Source of the DNA: Ramlibacter ginsenosidimutans
Lineage (GTDB): Bacteria; Pseudomonadota; Gammaproteobacteria; Burkholderiales; Burkholderiaceae_C
Direction of reading: 5' to 3'
Assembly (NCBI RefSeq): GCF_016654015.1
Contig: NZ_JAEPWM010000007.1
Span: forward strand, 215,259-279,258
DNA length: 64,000 bases
A program made the translations under genes and the position numbers. Each line of letters opens with the position of its first letter. The stretch's first letter is position 1. The notes under the pieces were generated by a model. It saw only the letters and a program-made list of their open reading frames with translations. It was not told where the DNA came from and searched no databases. Positions 17,307 through 25,973 of this stretch are shown one piece after another.

Positions 17307-18815
17307 TCAGGGCGCGGGCGGCACGCGACCGAGCACGCGCTCCACGGCCATGCCGATCGCGACCAGGCGGCGGTCGCTGCCGGCCGGGCCGTCCATTTCC
17401 AGTCCCACCGGCAGGCGCGTCGTCGCGCCGAGCGCCATCGGCACCTGCAGGCCCGGCAGGCCCGCGTTGCTGCCCGGGTCGGTGTTCTGGATGAACAGCA
17501 GGAAGTTCTCGATGCTGCTCGCCTCGGGCGTGGCGGGCGGCGCCACGTGCGGCACGGTGGGAAAGACCAGCGCGTCGAGGCTGTTCGCGCTGAAGGTGTC
17601 GGCGTACAGCCGGATCAGGGCCGGACGCTGCGTCTCCATCGCGGCGCGGTACGCAGGCGCGGCGTCCACCACGCCGCCGTTGGGACCCGGCAGCTTGCGC
17701 GTGAGCACGAGACCGTCGTACGTGCCCTTCACGTCCGGGCTGGCGATGCCGGCCGCGAGCTGCTGGATCGTGATGCCCGTGGGGTACTTCGCCAGGTACG
17801 CGGACACATCGTCGTAGGCCTCGTACAGCGCCACCGGGAAGCCGACGCTGCCGTTCAGGGCCATGAGGTCCGGCATCGCGACGTCCACGATGGTGGCGCC
17901 AGCGAGGCGCAGGCGGGTGAGCGCGGCAGCGAAGGCCGTGCGCGTGTCGGCATCCAGGTTGGCCAGGAAGGGCTGCGCCACCCCGAGGCGCACGCCATGC
18001 AGGTCCGCGGGACCGACGGGCGCGCCGCCCGCGATGATGCGGTCCATCAGTTCCAGGTCGCCCACGGACACGGCCATCGGCCCGGCGGTGTCGCGCGTGT
18101 GCGAGATCGGCAGGATGCCCTCCTGCGAGTACCGGCCCACCGTGGGCCGCAGCGAGGCGCACCCGTTGAGCGCACAGGGAATGCGCACGGACCCGCCGGT
18201 GTCCGTGCCCAGTCCGGCCAGCGCGATGCGCGCGCCGAGCGCGGCACCGTTGCCGGCCGAGGAGCCGCCGGACATCCGGGTGGGATCGTAGGCGTTGCGC
18301 ACGCCGGGTTGCGGGCCCGTGTTGTACGCGGGGTTGTAGCCCGAGATGCCGAAGGCGAGCTCGTGCAGGTTGGTCTTGCCCAGCACGATGGCGCCGGCCT
18401 CGCGCAGGCGGTGCACCACCGGCGCGTCCTGCGCCGCGACGAAGCCGCGCAGCGCCGGCGTGCCGCCGGTGGCGGGCAGGCCCGCGGCCTGGATGTTGTC
18501 CTTCACGACGATCGGCACGCCCTCCAGCGGCCGGCACGGCGCCCCGCTGGCGCGGCGCGCATCGACCGCGCGTGCGGCTGCGAGCGCGCCGGCCTCGTCG
18601 AGCGTCACGAAGGCATTCAGTTCCTTCCTGGCGTTCGCCCGAGTGAGAGCGGTGCGCACCAGGCTCTCGCTGCTGATGCGCCCGCTGCACACGGCGGCGG
18701 CGGCTTCCGCGGCAGTGAGCTGCGTCGGGTCGGGCGGGATGCCCGGGCCCGTCGCGCAGCCCGCCAGCAGCGCGGCCACGGTGATGCAAGGGACCAGGAG
18801 GGACGATGGCGACAT
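17307..18815 (-). CDS. Amidase-signature family lipoprotein
   Basis: Hydrolase of 502 aa of the amidase signature family, which cleaves amides through a Ser-cisSer-Lys triad. The lysine is in GVPIVVKDNIQAAG and the serines are in MSGGSSAGNGAALGARIALAGLGTDTGGSVRIPCALNG. The N-terminus is a lipoprotein signal (LLVPCITVAALLAGC), so the enzyme should be anchored in the envelope rather than cytoplasmic like GatA. Substrate unknown. ATG 18815 has AGGAGAAGAAC immediately upstream. Nothing in the neighbours indicates a pathway. Confidence 0.9.
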   Translation of the reverse strand: MSPSSLLVPCITVAALLAGCATGPGIPPDPTQLTAAEAAAAVCSGRISSESLVRTALTRANARKELNAFVTLDEAGALAAARAVDARRASGAPCRPLEGVPIVVKDNIQAAGLPATGGTPALRGFVAAQDAPVVHRLREAGAIVLGKTNLHELAFGISGYNPAYNTGPQPGVRNAYDPTRMSGGSSAGNGAALGARIALAGLGTDTGGSVRIPCALNGCASLRPTVGRYSQEGILPISHTRDTAGPMAVSVGDLELMDRIIAGGAPVGPADLHGVRLGVAQPFLANLDADTRTAFAAALTRLRLAGATIVDVAMPDLMALNGSVGFPVALYEAYDDVSAYLAKYPTGITIQQLAAGIASPDVKGTYDGLVLTRKLPGPNGGVVDAAPAYRAAMETQRPALIRLYADTFSANSLDALVFPTVPHVAPPATPEASSIENFLLFIQNTDPGSNAGLPGLQVPMALGATTRLPVGLEMDGPAGSDRRLVAIGMAVERVLGRVPPAP

Positions 18816-18911
18816 GTTCTTCTCCTCGGGGCGAGGCGGCCATGATCGTCGCGTGCGGGGGTGGCGTCAATGCGGCGGGTGGACGCAGGGGACGGAGGGA
18901 ACGGCGAGTTT

Positions 18912-18945
18912 GCTGGGGTTCGTCTTCGACTCACCGCCAGCCTAC
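18912..18945 (-). repeat. REP element B1
   Basis: GCTGGGGTTCG followed by TCACCGCCAGCCTAC, the reverse-complement orientation of the RAYT-linked REP. It pairs with B2, 33 bases downstream. Confidence 0.8.
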
Positions 18946-18978
18946 GAAGGCGAAGACGATCGATACGGGCCGGAGTCC

Positions 18979-19012
18979 GTAGGCTTGTGGTGAGCGACAG
19001 CGAACCCCAGCG
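18979..19012 (+). repeat. REP element B2
   Basis: GTAGGCTTGTGGTGAGCGAC followed by AGCGAACCCCAGCG. GTAG head and CCCAGC tail are kept; GCTGGCGG is changed to GCTTGTGG. Confidence 0.75.
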
Positions 19013-19044
19013 ATCGCGCGACGAACACAGCGACGCTGCGGTGC

Positions 19045-19079
19045 GTACGCTGGCGGTGAGCGCGCGAAGCGCCGAACCT
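19045..19079 (+). repeat. Degenerate REP element B3
   Basis: GTACGCTGGCGGTGAGCGCG followed by AAGCGCCGAACCT. It keeps the GCTGGCGGTGAGC core but the GTAG head is GTAC and the CCCAGC arm is lost, so it is probably no longer a substrate for the RAYT. Confidence 0.5.
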
Positions 19080-19453
19080 CACTTCGCCAACGGCGGCATC
19101 AATGTCGGCGGCAGCTACATCCGCGCGGCCATCGCCAAGCCCCTGATCAAACCGGGCGAGCGGACACCCGACGCTGCGGGATCTCGTCAGAGATCGGCTT
19201 CAGCGCGTCCTGCGCGAGGGTGCTGGTCTATGCGGTGGCCGACCACGAGTGCGTGGCGGCCAGCGCGGGGACGGCGCACCCAGCGCCGAACCTGTTTCGT
19301 TCATGCGTGCCTCTTCGGGGCGGGCGACAGGTGCGTTCGGTATTGAGTTGTAGCGTCACCGCGCAGACTCTGGCCTTGGGTCGATGCGCGCAGTCCACCG
19401 CTGCCTCACAGCGCGCGAGCTGGTCCACAACCTAGCAGGCGTGACCACGCGAG

Positions 19454-21313
19454 CTAAGCAGACACGGGCGCCACCGGCACGACGTCCAAGAAGCTGCGTG
19501 TTTCGCTCTGCGGCCGATATTGTTCGTCCAGGGGGCTAACCACGAGCTTTATAGGCATCTGGCTTGCCACACCACTAAAAACGCACGTTCCTGTCGGCAG
19601 CGTCGGTATCGATTCTTCCGTTATCCGATCGATGTAAGAGACCGAACTTGCAATCGATCGCAAATCTGCCTCATTGATCAACCGATGTATGAAGTAGTTG
19701 TGAGCCTGGGAAATGATAGTAGGGGAGATGTCAAACGGCCGCTGGCTCGAAATGGTTAGGAAGACTCCGAACTTCCGCCCTTCCTTGATGATCTCCTCGA
19801 ACGTCTCGAGGCGGTAATCCTTCCAGCTCTCAGCCTCTCGTGAAGACTCATGCGACAGTATGTTGTGCGCTTCGTCGATGATGACCGTGAGAGTCTTGTT
19901 GTCACCGTGAAGCTTATGTTCAGCGTAGAACCTCTTGCATAACAGCAGCGGAACCGTCTTCTTCATCTCAATACTCGTGTCGCTTAGATCCACCACCACG
20001 ACGTTACGCTTCCAAAATTCCGCCGAACTCAGATCGAATATCCGGTCTATGTCGCGCCTCTTCGACTTCAATCGATTGATGACGGGGGCGATGTGATCGT
20101 TCTGGGCGCGATTCGTGAGTACATCACCGATAAGTTGCACATACAGGAAAACGATCAACGCCGAAATCAAGCTTTGCGGCACCGCGATGTTCGCAATGCT
20201 GGCGTAAGCTTTTGTCTGCGGGATCCGATCCGGCTTCTGGGAAAGGAAGTGCCCTCCTTGCCTCAGCAAGAACCCTTGCGCCTGGTTGTGCCATTCGAGA
20301 TCACTGTCTGTATCGATAGACGATTCAGTGGATTGCGTGCACTCTAAGAGAATGTCCTTGAGATAGTCTAAGATCAGATGCGCCCGTATCTTGTCGCTCA
20401 TTTTGAGAGCTTCGGTTATTCTGGCTCGCAAGATATTCCCCAGGTATCCGCTAGGATCCCCGTTCTCTGCTCCGAGAACCACCCGATAAAGGCGGACAGC
20501 CCGCTTCAGAAACGGCTTCTGCGTGCGATCGGTTGCATCTGTGAGGATGGAAAGCACTTCCAAATCGAGTAACGACTCCGCGTCCAGTGGCAAACGATCA
20601 CCGTTATCGTTCCGCGTGGAGACAGAGTAGACATACTTCTCGCTTGTGAGACAGTTGGGGCGCACGTACTCGCCGTTGAAGTCGATCAGGAGAAAGCGCG
20701 TATTTTCCCTGAACGCCGCTTCATTCCGAACTCGAAGTGAGTCCAAGAATGCCTTATACAAGGACGCCAGTGTGTTTGTCTTACCGCTCCCGGTGTTGCC
20801 GAAGATGGCGATATGACCATTGAATAACTTGTCGATCGGCAGATCAATGTCGAACTCGTCTCCGTACAGTTTGGCGACTCTTACGGCCGGAGCTCCCGCG
20901 GGAGCAAGGTTGTGGATCAACAAGATGGTCTCTCGTGTCACCAAGTATGCCTCGTTGCCTATCAAAGGCAGTTCCTTTGTTCCCCCGCTGAATGCTCCGC
21001 GTTCATCGACATATCCAGACAACGAAACTGTAAGCACACGGCGGTTCTTGTTTACGGCCTGAAGCTTTGTCGATTCCGCCGCTGGAGGATCTTCTTCAAT
21101 CCGCTCACCCTCCACCCGACCGATGATGCTCAGAAAGCCCTTACGAATCTCCACAAAACTATTGACAGAGATGTTCCGTAGGATGTCGCCGTCTAGAAAC
21201 ATATCCGACAAGTTCTTGTTCTTATCTACGAGCACAAAGATGCGCCTTCCCTCCACGGCGCACACCTCTCCTACGCGAAGCACGGCATCCTTCGTCAGCT
21301 GATTCAGTTCCAT
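19454..21313 (-). CDS. herA: HerA-like ATPase (SIR2-HerA defence partner)
   Basis: Hexameric FtsK/HerA-type ATPase of 619 aa. The N-terminal HAS-barrel-like domain covers about residues 1-150; the P-loop is GNTGSGKT (172-179), Walker B is IIDEAH (478-483), and the sensor stretch ISSQRP is at 521-526. In characterised SIR2-HerA systems HerA forms a large complex with SIR2 that senses phage infection and drives NAD+ depletion. ATG 21313 lies ten bases inside the end of the SIR2 gene, so the two are translationally coupled. The DNA is visibly AT-richer than the surroundings (one sampled 60-base line is 29/60 G+C), which suggests horizontal transfer. Confidence 0.92.
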   Translation of the reverse strand: MELNQLTKDAVLRVGEVCAVEGRRIFVLVDKNKNLSDMFLDGDILRNISVNSFVEIRKGFLSIIGRVEGERIEEDPPAAESTKLQAVNKNRRVLTVSLSGYVDERGAFSGGTKELPLIGNEAYLVTRETILLIHNLAPAGAPAVRVAKLYGDEFDIDLPIDKLFNGHIAIFGNTGSGKTNTLASLYKAFLDSLRVRNEAAFRENTRFLLIDFNGEYVRPNCLTSEKYVYSVSTRNDNGDRLPLDAESLLDLEVLSILTDATDRTQKPFLKRAVRLYRVVLGAENGDPSGYLGNILRARITEALKMSDKIRAHLILDYLKDILLECTQSTESSIDTDSDLEWHNQAQGFLLRQGGHFLSQKPDRIPQTKAYASIANIAVPQSLISALIVFLYVQLIGDVLTNRAQNDHIAPVINRLKSKRRDIDRIFDLSSAEFWKRNVVVVDLSDTSIEMKKTVPLLLCKRFYAEHKLHGDNKTLTVIIDEAHNILSHESSREAESWKDYRLETFEEIIKEGRKFGVFLTISSQRPFDISPTIISQAHNYFIHRLINEADLRSIASSVSYIDRITEESIPTLPTGTCVFSGVASQMPIKLVVSPLDEQYRPQSETRSFLDVVPVAPVSA

Positions 21314-22347
21314 GAGTGGGATCCCCGTTGCAGGACACGTGAAAGAGCGGAATTGAACTCCTTCAGACCGAACTGCGCATCCTTCTCAGGATGAACAACG
21401 TCCACATTGTTGAACTGTTCGAACATTTTCATGAACCCTTCCGCGGCGCCTGTGTCATACGAGAAGATCATCAGGCGCAGCGTAGGATTCTTGAGTGCTC
21501 GCATGGTGATGTCCCGAATGTGCTCGTCCCCGAACGAGAAGCCGAATGCTAGAAGCGAGGTGTTTTCTCTGTCGAGTTCGTTGTTATAGATTCGGAGCAG
21601 ATCGTAATAGGTGCGATCCATCAACGTCGTCTTAAATTTTGCCGCTTGGGGAAGAACGACTGCATATCGATCCAAGCGCTTGCGGATGGCTTCTGCGGGT
21701 GCCGTCGCAGGCAGGGGTTCCAGCTTCTCTACCCTGTAGATAACGTGGTCACCATCTTTCGCCCACGAAACGGATCCGTGCAGCTTTATCAGGTTGATGG
21801 CAGGAACTTCAACTCTGTAGTTGAACAGGTTGCCGGTGTTGAAAGTGCTGTTGAAGAAGGCTCGCGTGGAAAAGGTCATGCGCCCATCGAGAGCAGCAGA
21901 TCTCGAGAAGCCATCGTTTAGGCGAAGCACGGGATTGTTAATGCATGCCTGCTCGACGAGGAGATCGTAGTTTGTCGAGAAGATGCTCGCCTGTTTCGGA
22001 AGAAGTGTCGTCTTTCTCTCGGCTAGTAGAGTGCCGAGTTGACCGATCAAGGCGGTGTACTCAGACACCAAGTCGGTCAGCGCGTCGTTGAGGGACCCGG
22101 CCACCATCAGGTTGGTGGGGGCTTGGATACTGTTCAGAAGTTTGATTGATAAGGCATCCGCGTCAGCCTCCTTACCATTCACGATAAGCGCATTGATCTG
22201 AGACTCAATGTCTCCTCCCACCGGAATCACCGGTGCTGACGCGCCAGAGCCGATCAGGAGGTTGAGGTTGCCTGATTCGATCGTCCGGAGTAGAACTTTG
22301 CGAAAGTCTTCGTTCGATAGAGCGTGAATTGGAAGGTACCGTGCCAT
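21304..22347 (-). CDS. SIR2-family NADase, probable defence effector
   Basis: SIR2-domain protein of 347 aa, predicted to hydrolyse NAD+ during phage infection. NAD-binding GSGAS is at residues 33-37, STNYD at 124-128, the catalytic histidine in KLHGSVSW is His190, and the late Rossmann motif GFSFGDEHI is at 269-277. There is no zinc-binding Cys pair, as in defence SIR2s rather than deacetylase sirtuins. It is followed by HerA with a ten-base overlap and preceded, 11 bases away, by a NERD helicase gene. ATG 22347 has GGGGAG five bases upstream. Base composition is low like HerA and unlike the helicase. Confidence 0.9.
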   Translation of the reverse strand: MARYLPIHALSNEDFRKVLLRTIESGNLNLLIGSGASAPVIPVGGDIESQINALIVNGKEADADALSIKLLNSIQAPTNLMVAGSLNDALTDLVSEYTALIGQLGTLLAERKTTLLPKQASIFSTNYDLLVEQACINNPVLRLNDGFSRSAALDGRMTFSTRAFFNSTFNTGNLFNYRVEVPAINLIKLHGSVSWAKDGDHVIYRVEKLEPLPATAPAEAIRKRLDRYAVVLPQAAKFKTTLMDRTYYDLLRIYNNELDRENTSLLAFGFSFGDEHIRDITMRALKNPTLRLMIFSYDTGAAEGFMKMFEQFNNVDVVHPEKDAQFGLKEFNSALSRVLQRGSHSWN

Positions 22348-22358
22348 TCGCTCCCCCT

Positions 22359-24167
22359 TTAACAGATTTCCAGCGCCTCGCCGAATGAACCTTCCCCACT
22401 AACCGTCACCACCAACCTCTGCGTCGCCCTCGTCGCCGCCACATAAAACAACCTCGCCTCATCCCCCACCTCTTCGCCCTCCTCCGGCATCTGCCCCACG
22501 CCGGGCACCGCGACGACGGGGAACTCCAGCCCCTTGCTCGCATGCATCGTCATCACCTTGATGCTGTTCGCCAGCGGCGCGAAGTCACCCGAGCGCTCTC
22601 GCACCTGATGCGGCAACCCGCGCGCGCGCAACACGTCCGCGCACGCGAACATCACGGAGTGCCGGCGACACAGGATGGCCATGTCGCCCCACGCATGTCC
22701 TTCCTGGTGGGCGGCCGATAACAGGTCGGCGATCTTGAGTGCTTCGTCGCGCAGGCTGGGCAGGCGCACGATCAGCGGCTCGAGTCCTTCGCGGCCGCAG
22801 CTCACGGGCTGCACCAGTGGCGTCCCGTCCTCGTCCTGCGCGTCGGGCTGCAGGAATTCGGCGGCGACGAGGTTCGCTGTCTGCAGGATCTGCTTCGTGT
22901 TGCGGTAGTTGATCTTCAGGATGGTGGTGCGGCCCGCGGCCTGGATGCCCACGCTCTTGAAACTGAACTTGCGGCTCGTGCTCTTGCCGTAGATGTTCTG
23001 CGCGCTGTCGTACAGCACCAGCAGGCTGTTGGTCTCCGGGTCCACCATCTGCGTGACCAGCTTGAACCACTCGGGCCGGAAGTCGTGGCCTTCGTCGAGG
23101 AGCACGGCCTGGTACTGGCCGCTGGGGATCTGCTTGCGATCCACCGCGCGAATGACGTTGTCCACCATGCGGTCGAAGACGTCGCCACCCTGCCCCTGTG
23201 GAATCGGCTGCGCATACGCCTTCAGCTGCTGCCGGCACCACTTGTGGAAGTTGCGCGCATGCACGCGGTCGGCCAGTCCCTTGGCCTGGAACATCGCATC
23301 GAGCTTCACCGCGAGCGGCTCGTTGTAGCAAAGCACGAGGATCGGCTTGGGCGATGGCAGCTTCGCCAGGTGTTCGGCGCGGTAGCCCAGGATCATGGTC
23401 TTGCCCGAACCGGCCACGCCGTGGATCACGCGGTGGCCCTCGCCCAGGCTGCGCGCCAGCTGCTCCTGCTGGATGTCCATCACGCGCATGATGTCCGGCA
23501 GGTCCTCGGCGTCGTCCGCGAACAGGCCGCCCTGCTCCGGCACGCGCACTTCGGGGAACATGATCCAGCGCACGCGATCCAGCTGCGGCAGCGACATCGC
23601 CTTGCTGCCGAAGGCGTGCGGGAACATGTCCCACAGCCGCTGCTGGAAGCTCTCGGCCTCCACGCCTTCCAGCATTTCGTCTTTGCAGATCACGAGGTGC
23701 GACGCGATGGCGTGGCCCAGGCCGGCCTGCTCGAACTGCTGGCGGGTGATGTTGGTGAAGACGACGCCGTGGCCCCACGGAAAGGCCAGCTTGCCCTGGT
23801 GCGGGCCTTCGGGCTGCACCAGTTGCGCGTCGCGCTCGAGGGCGTTGACCACCTGGATGGCGCAGTGCCGCGCCTGCGCGAGCGGGTTCTTGACGACCTT
23901 GGTCTGGCCGTCCGCGAGGATCTCCCAGTACTCGCGCGTGGCCTTGCGGATGGTGTCCAGGCGCCAGTCCTTGGTCTCCAGGATCAGCAGTCCGCGCCGG
24001 GGATGGAGGACGACGAAGTCGGGATGCGTCTGCTTCGGGCCGACGGGCACGTCGTACCAGAGCAGGTAATCCTCATCGAGCTTGTGCTCCAGGCGCTCGG
24101 CAAGCCGGCGCTCGCCCGGGGTCATGCGCGCTGCGCACGAACCCAGGGCCGGGATCATGGTGGCCAC
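22359..24167 (-). CDS. NERD-domain nuclease with UvrD-like helicase
   Basis: Protein of 602 aa. The N-terminal NERD nuclease-related domain has the PD-(D/E)xK pattern D50 and E64-T-K66 (HPDFVVLHPRRGLLILETKDW is split around it). An SF1A helicase follows: P-loop GVAGSGKT at 250-257, motif II LLDEGHDF, motif IV region INYRNTKQIL, motif V VMTMHASKGLEFPVVAVPG and motif VI RLFYVAATRA. Such fusions process DNA and several occur in defence loci. Its base composition is like the host genome, unlike SIR2-HerA downstream, yet the gap is only 11 bases, so the three genes are probably co-transcribed. Start is GTG 24167, with ATG 24158 as alternative; no strong ribosome site is visible for either. Confidence 0.88.
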   Translation of the reverse strand: MATMIPALGSCAARMTPGERRLAERLEHKLDEDYLLWYDVPVGPKQTHPDFVVLHPRRGLLILETKDWRLDTIRKATREYWEILADGQTKVVKNPLAQARHCAIQVVNALERDAQLVQPEGPHQGKLAFPWGHGVVFTNITRQQFEQAGLGHAIASHLVICKDEMLEGVEAESFQQRLWDMFPHAFGSKAMSLPQLDRVRWIMFPEVRVPEQGGLFADDAEDLPDIMRVMDIQQEQLARSLGEGHRVIHGVAGSGKTMILGYRAEHLAKLPSPKPILVLCYNEPLAVKLDAMFQAKGLADRVHARNFHKWCRQQLKAYAQPIPQGQGGDVFDRMVDNVIRAVDRKQIPSGQYQAVLLDEGHDFRPEWFKLVTQMVDPETNSLLVLYDSAQNIYGKSTSRKFSFKSVGIQAAGRTTILKINYRNTKQILQTANLVAAEFLQPDAQDEDGTPLVQPVSCGREGLEPLIVRLPSLRDEALKIADLLSAAHQEGHAWGDMAILCRRHSVMFACADVLRARGLPHQVRERSGDFAPLANSIKVMTMHASKGLEFPVVAVPGVGQMPEEGEEVGDEARLFYVAATRATQRLVVTVSGEGSFGEALEIC

Positions 24168-24350
24168 TTTTGTTTGTTCTCCTCCCCGCGCGGATCATGG
24201 GTGATCGAACATTTGCTGACAAGCAACCAAATGGCTTACTGCCCCGCCGACCCGCGCAGCTTTACGCACTGCCCTTGACCAACTCCCTTGCACCGCCAGC
24301 GCGCGGCAGGTATGAAAGGAGAACTGCATTTGTATTGGCAGGAACTGCTC

Positions 24351-24797
24351 ATGAAATTCCTTCTCCTTGCACTGGCCCTGGTCGCTGCGCTGGCCGGTTG
24401 CGCCTACCCGGCGCCGTACGGAGTCCCGTATGGCGCGCCGTACGCGGTCGTTCCCTCCTACGGCACCAACGGGTCCTCCGAGGGCGCGCCGAACGTGGTG
24501 CTCGCTCCGGGCTATGGTTCCGAAACGTACTCACAGGCGTATCCCTACGGCTACGCGTATCCCTACTCGTACGCGTATGGTTATCCGTACGCGTACGGCT
24601 ACCCGTACGGCTATGGCTACGGGTACGGCTGGCCCTACTGGTACAGCGGCTGGGGGCTGGGCGTCTGGTACGGCTCAGCCTGGCACGGAGGCCACGGTGG
24701 ACATGGCGGCCACGGTCACGGCGGCTCGGGTGGCCACGGGGGCGGCGGCGGCGGGCACTGGGGTGGCGGTGGCGGCCACGGCGGCGGGCACCACTGA
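24351..24797 (+). CDS. Tyr/Gly/His-rich lipoprotein
   Basis: Lipoprotein of 148 aa. The signal peptide MKFLLLALALVAALAGC ends in an LAGC lipobox with Cys17. The mature chain is low complexity: first Pro/Tyr, then YGY-PY repeats (about residues 60-100), then a His/Gly tail with repeated HGGHGG units that could bind metals such as nickel, copper or zinc. No known domain. ATG 24351 is selected over 24288 because it starts the signal peptide and has CAGGA upstream. Function unknown; surface location inferred from the signal. Confidence 0.75.
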   Translation: MKFLLLALALVAALAGCAYPAPYGVPYGAPYAVVPSYGTNGSSEGAPNVVLAPGYGSETYSQAYPYGYAYPYSYAYGYPYAYGYPYGYGYGYGWPYWYSGWGLGVWYGSAWHGGHGGHGGHGHGGSGGHGGGGGGHWGGGGGHGGGHH

Positions 24798-24830
24798 CCC
24801 GCGCGCGCTCGCTGCAGCAGGCAAGATCCG

Positions 24831-24858
24831 CGGCCCGCGGCCCGCGGCCCGCGGCCCG
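24831..24858. repeat. Four tandem CGGCCCG heptamers
   Basis: Four perfect copies of CGGCCCG between the convergent lipoprotein and panE genes. Units can fold GGCCCGCGGCCC-type hairpins; no U-tract. Confidence 0.8.
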
Positions 24859-24865
24859 GTTCGCG

Positions 24866-25777
24866 CTACTTGGCCTCGATCAGCTTCACCAGCGCCCAGA
24901 GCACGCGGTTCGCCGGCGTGGCGATGCCCAGCGCCTCGCCGCGGCGGACGACATAACCGTTGAGGTAATCGATCTCCGTGGGCTTGCCCCGCATCAGGTC
25001 CTGCGCGGTGGACGAGAACTGCGCGGGCATGCTCTCCACCAGCTTGCGCACGACGGCGTGCGGGTCGCCAGGGAGGCGCACGCCCTCGGCCTTCGCCACG
25101 GCCACGCATTCGTCGACCACGTCGCGCATCACGTCCCACACGCCTGCGCTGTGCACGCACTCGCCGTAGGGCTTGCGCGCGATGGCGGAGATCGCGTTGT
25201 AGGCCGAGTTGAGGACCAGCTTCATCCATAGCGCGCCGCGCACGTCCGGCGAGAGCTCGGTCGGCACGCCGGCCGCGACCAGCGCCTGCGCGAGCACGTC
25301 GCTGCCGGGCGCGGGTTCGATGACCAGCTCGCCCCGGCCGTGGTGCTTGAGGTGGCCCGGCCCTGCCATCTCCGTGGCAACGTACACGACCGCGGCTGCG
25401 ACCGCATGGCCGGGCAGCACGGCCCGCAGGCGATCTGCGTTGTCCACGCCGTTCTGCAGGCACACGAGCAGCACGCCGTCGCGCAGGAACGGCTTCAGCT
25501 GCCGGCCGGCTTCTTCCGTGTCGGCCGACTTCACGCAGAAGAGCACCACGTCGGCGCCCTGCGCCGCTTGCGCCTGCGTGTCCGCGCGCAGCTTCACCTG
25601 CTCGTCGAAGCTGCGTGCCTCCATGCGCAGACCGTCGCGGCGGATCGCCTCGACATGCGCGGGCCGCGCGATCAGCGTGACCTCGTGGCCGGCACGCGCG
25701 AGCATGCCGCCGAAGTAGCAGCCGACGGCGCCGGCGCCCATCACGGCGACTTTCAGGGGCGAGGTGGAGACGGACAC
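24866..25777 (-). CDS. panE: 2-dehydropantoate 2-reductase
   Basis: NADPH-dependent reductase of the ApbA/PanE family, forming pantoate for coenzyme A. The 303-aa protein has the Rossmann motif VAVMGAGAVGCYFGGMLARAGH, the FCVKSADTEE region, CLQNGVDN, catalytic-lysine segment GALWMKLVLNSAYNAISAI and the C-terminal EIDYLNGYVVRRGEALG, all typical. GTG 25777 has AAAGGAAAG upstream. Genomes of this kind often carry several PanE paralogues, so a related ketoacid may be the substrate; the pantothenate role is the default inference. Confidence 0.87.
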   Translation of the reverse strand: MSVSTSPLKVAVMGAGAVGCYFGGMLARAGHEVTLIARPAHVEAIRRDGLRMEARSFDEQVKLRADTQAQAAQGADVVLFCVKSADTEEAGRQLKPFLRDGVLLVCLQNGVDNADRLRAVLPGHAVAAAVVYVATEMAGPGHLKHHGRGELVIEPAPGSDVLAQALVAAGVPTELSPDVRGALWMKLVLNSAYNAISAIARKPYGECVHSAGVWDVMRDVVDECVAVAKAEGVRLPGDPHAVVRKLVESMPAQFSSTAQDLMRGKPTEIDYLNGYVVRRGEALGIATPANRVLWALVKLIEAK

Positions 25778-25973
25778 GGAGCTTTCCTTTGGCGTGGCAG
25801 TGGAGAGCCGGCGATGCTAATCCAGCCGCACGCGCCGCGCAGGACACTGCAGCGCATCCCCCCACGAGCACGCCGCCTCGCCCGAATGGACGAAGGGGTA
25901 GCACTTAGGTGCATTGCTCACTGGCTTGCCGAGGAGCCAGCCCGTATGCTGGCCTCCCCTCGCGAGCCCTCCC

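Larger units (their letters stand above)
18816..19453. other. Gene-poor region between amidase and HerA
   Basis: About 640 bases without a convincing gene. The left part holds two REPs and a degenerate third (18912-19079). From about 19080 to 19340 open frames exist (one reads NGGINVGGSYIRAAIAKPLI) but no frame has a good start, ribosome site or recognisable family, and the frames change. It may be the decayed remnant of a gene displaced when the AT-richer SIR2-HerA block arrived; this is inference. Confidence 0.5.
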
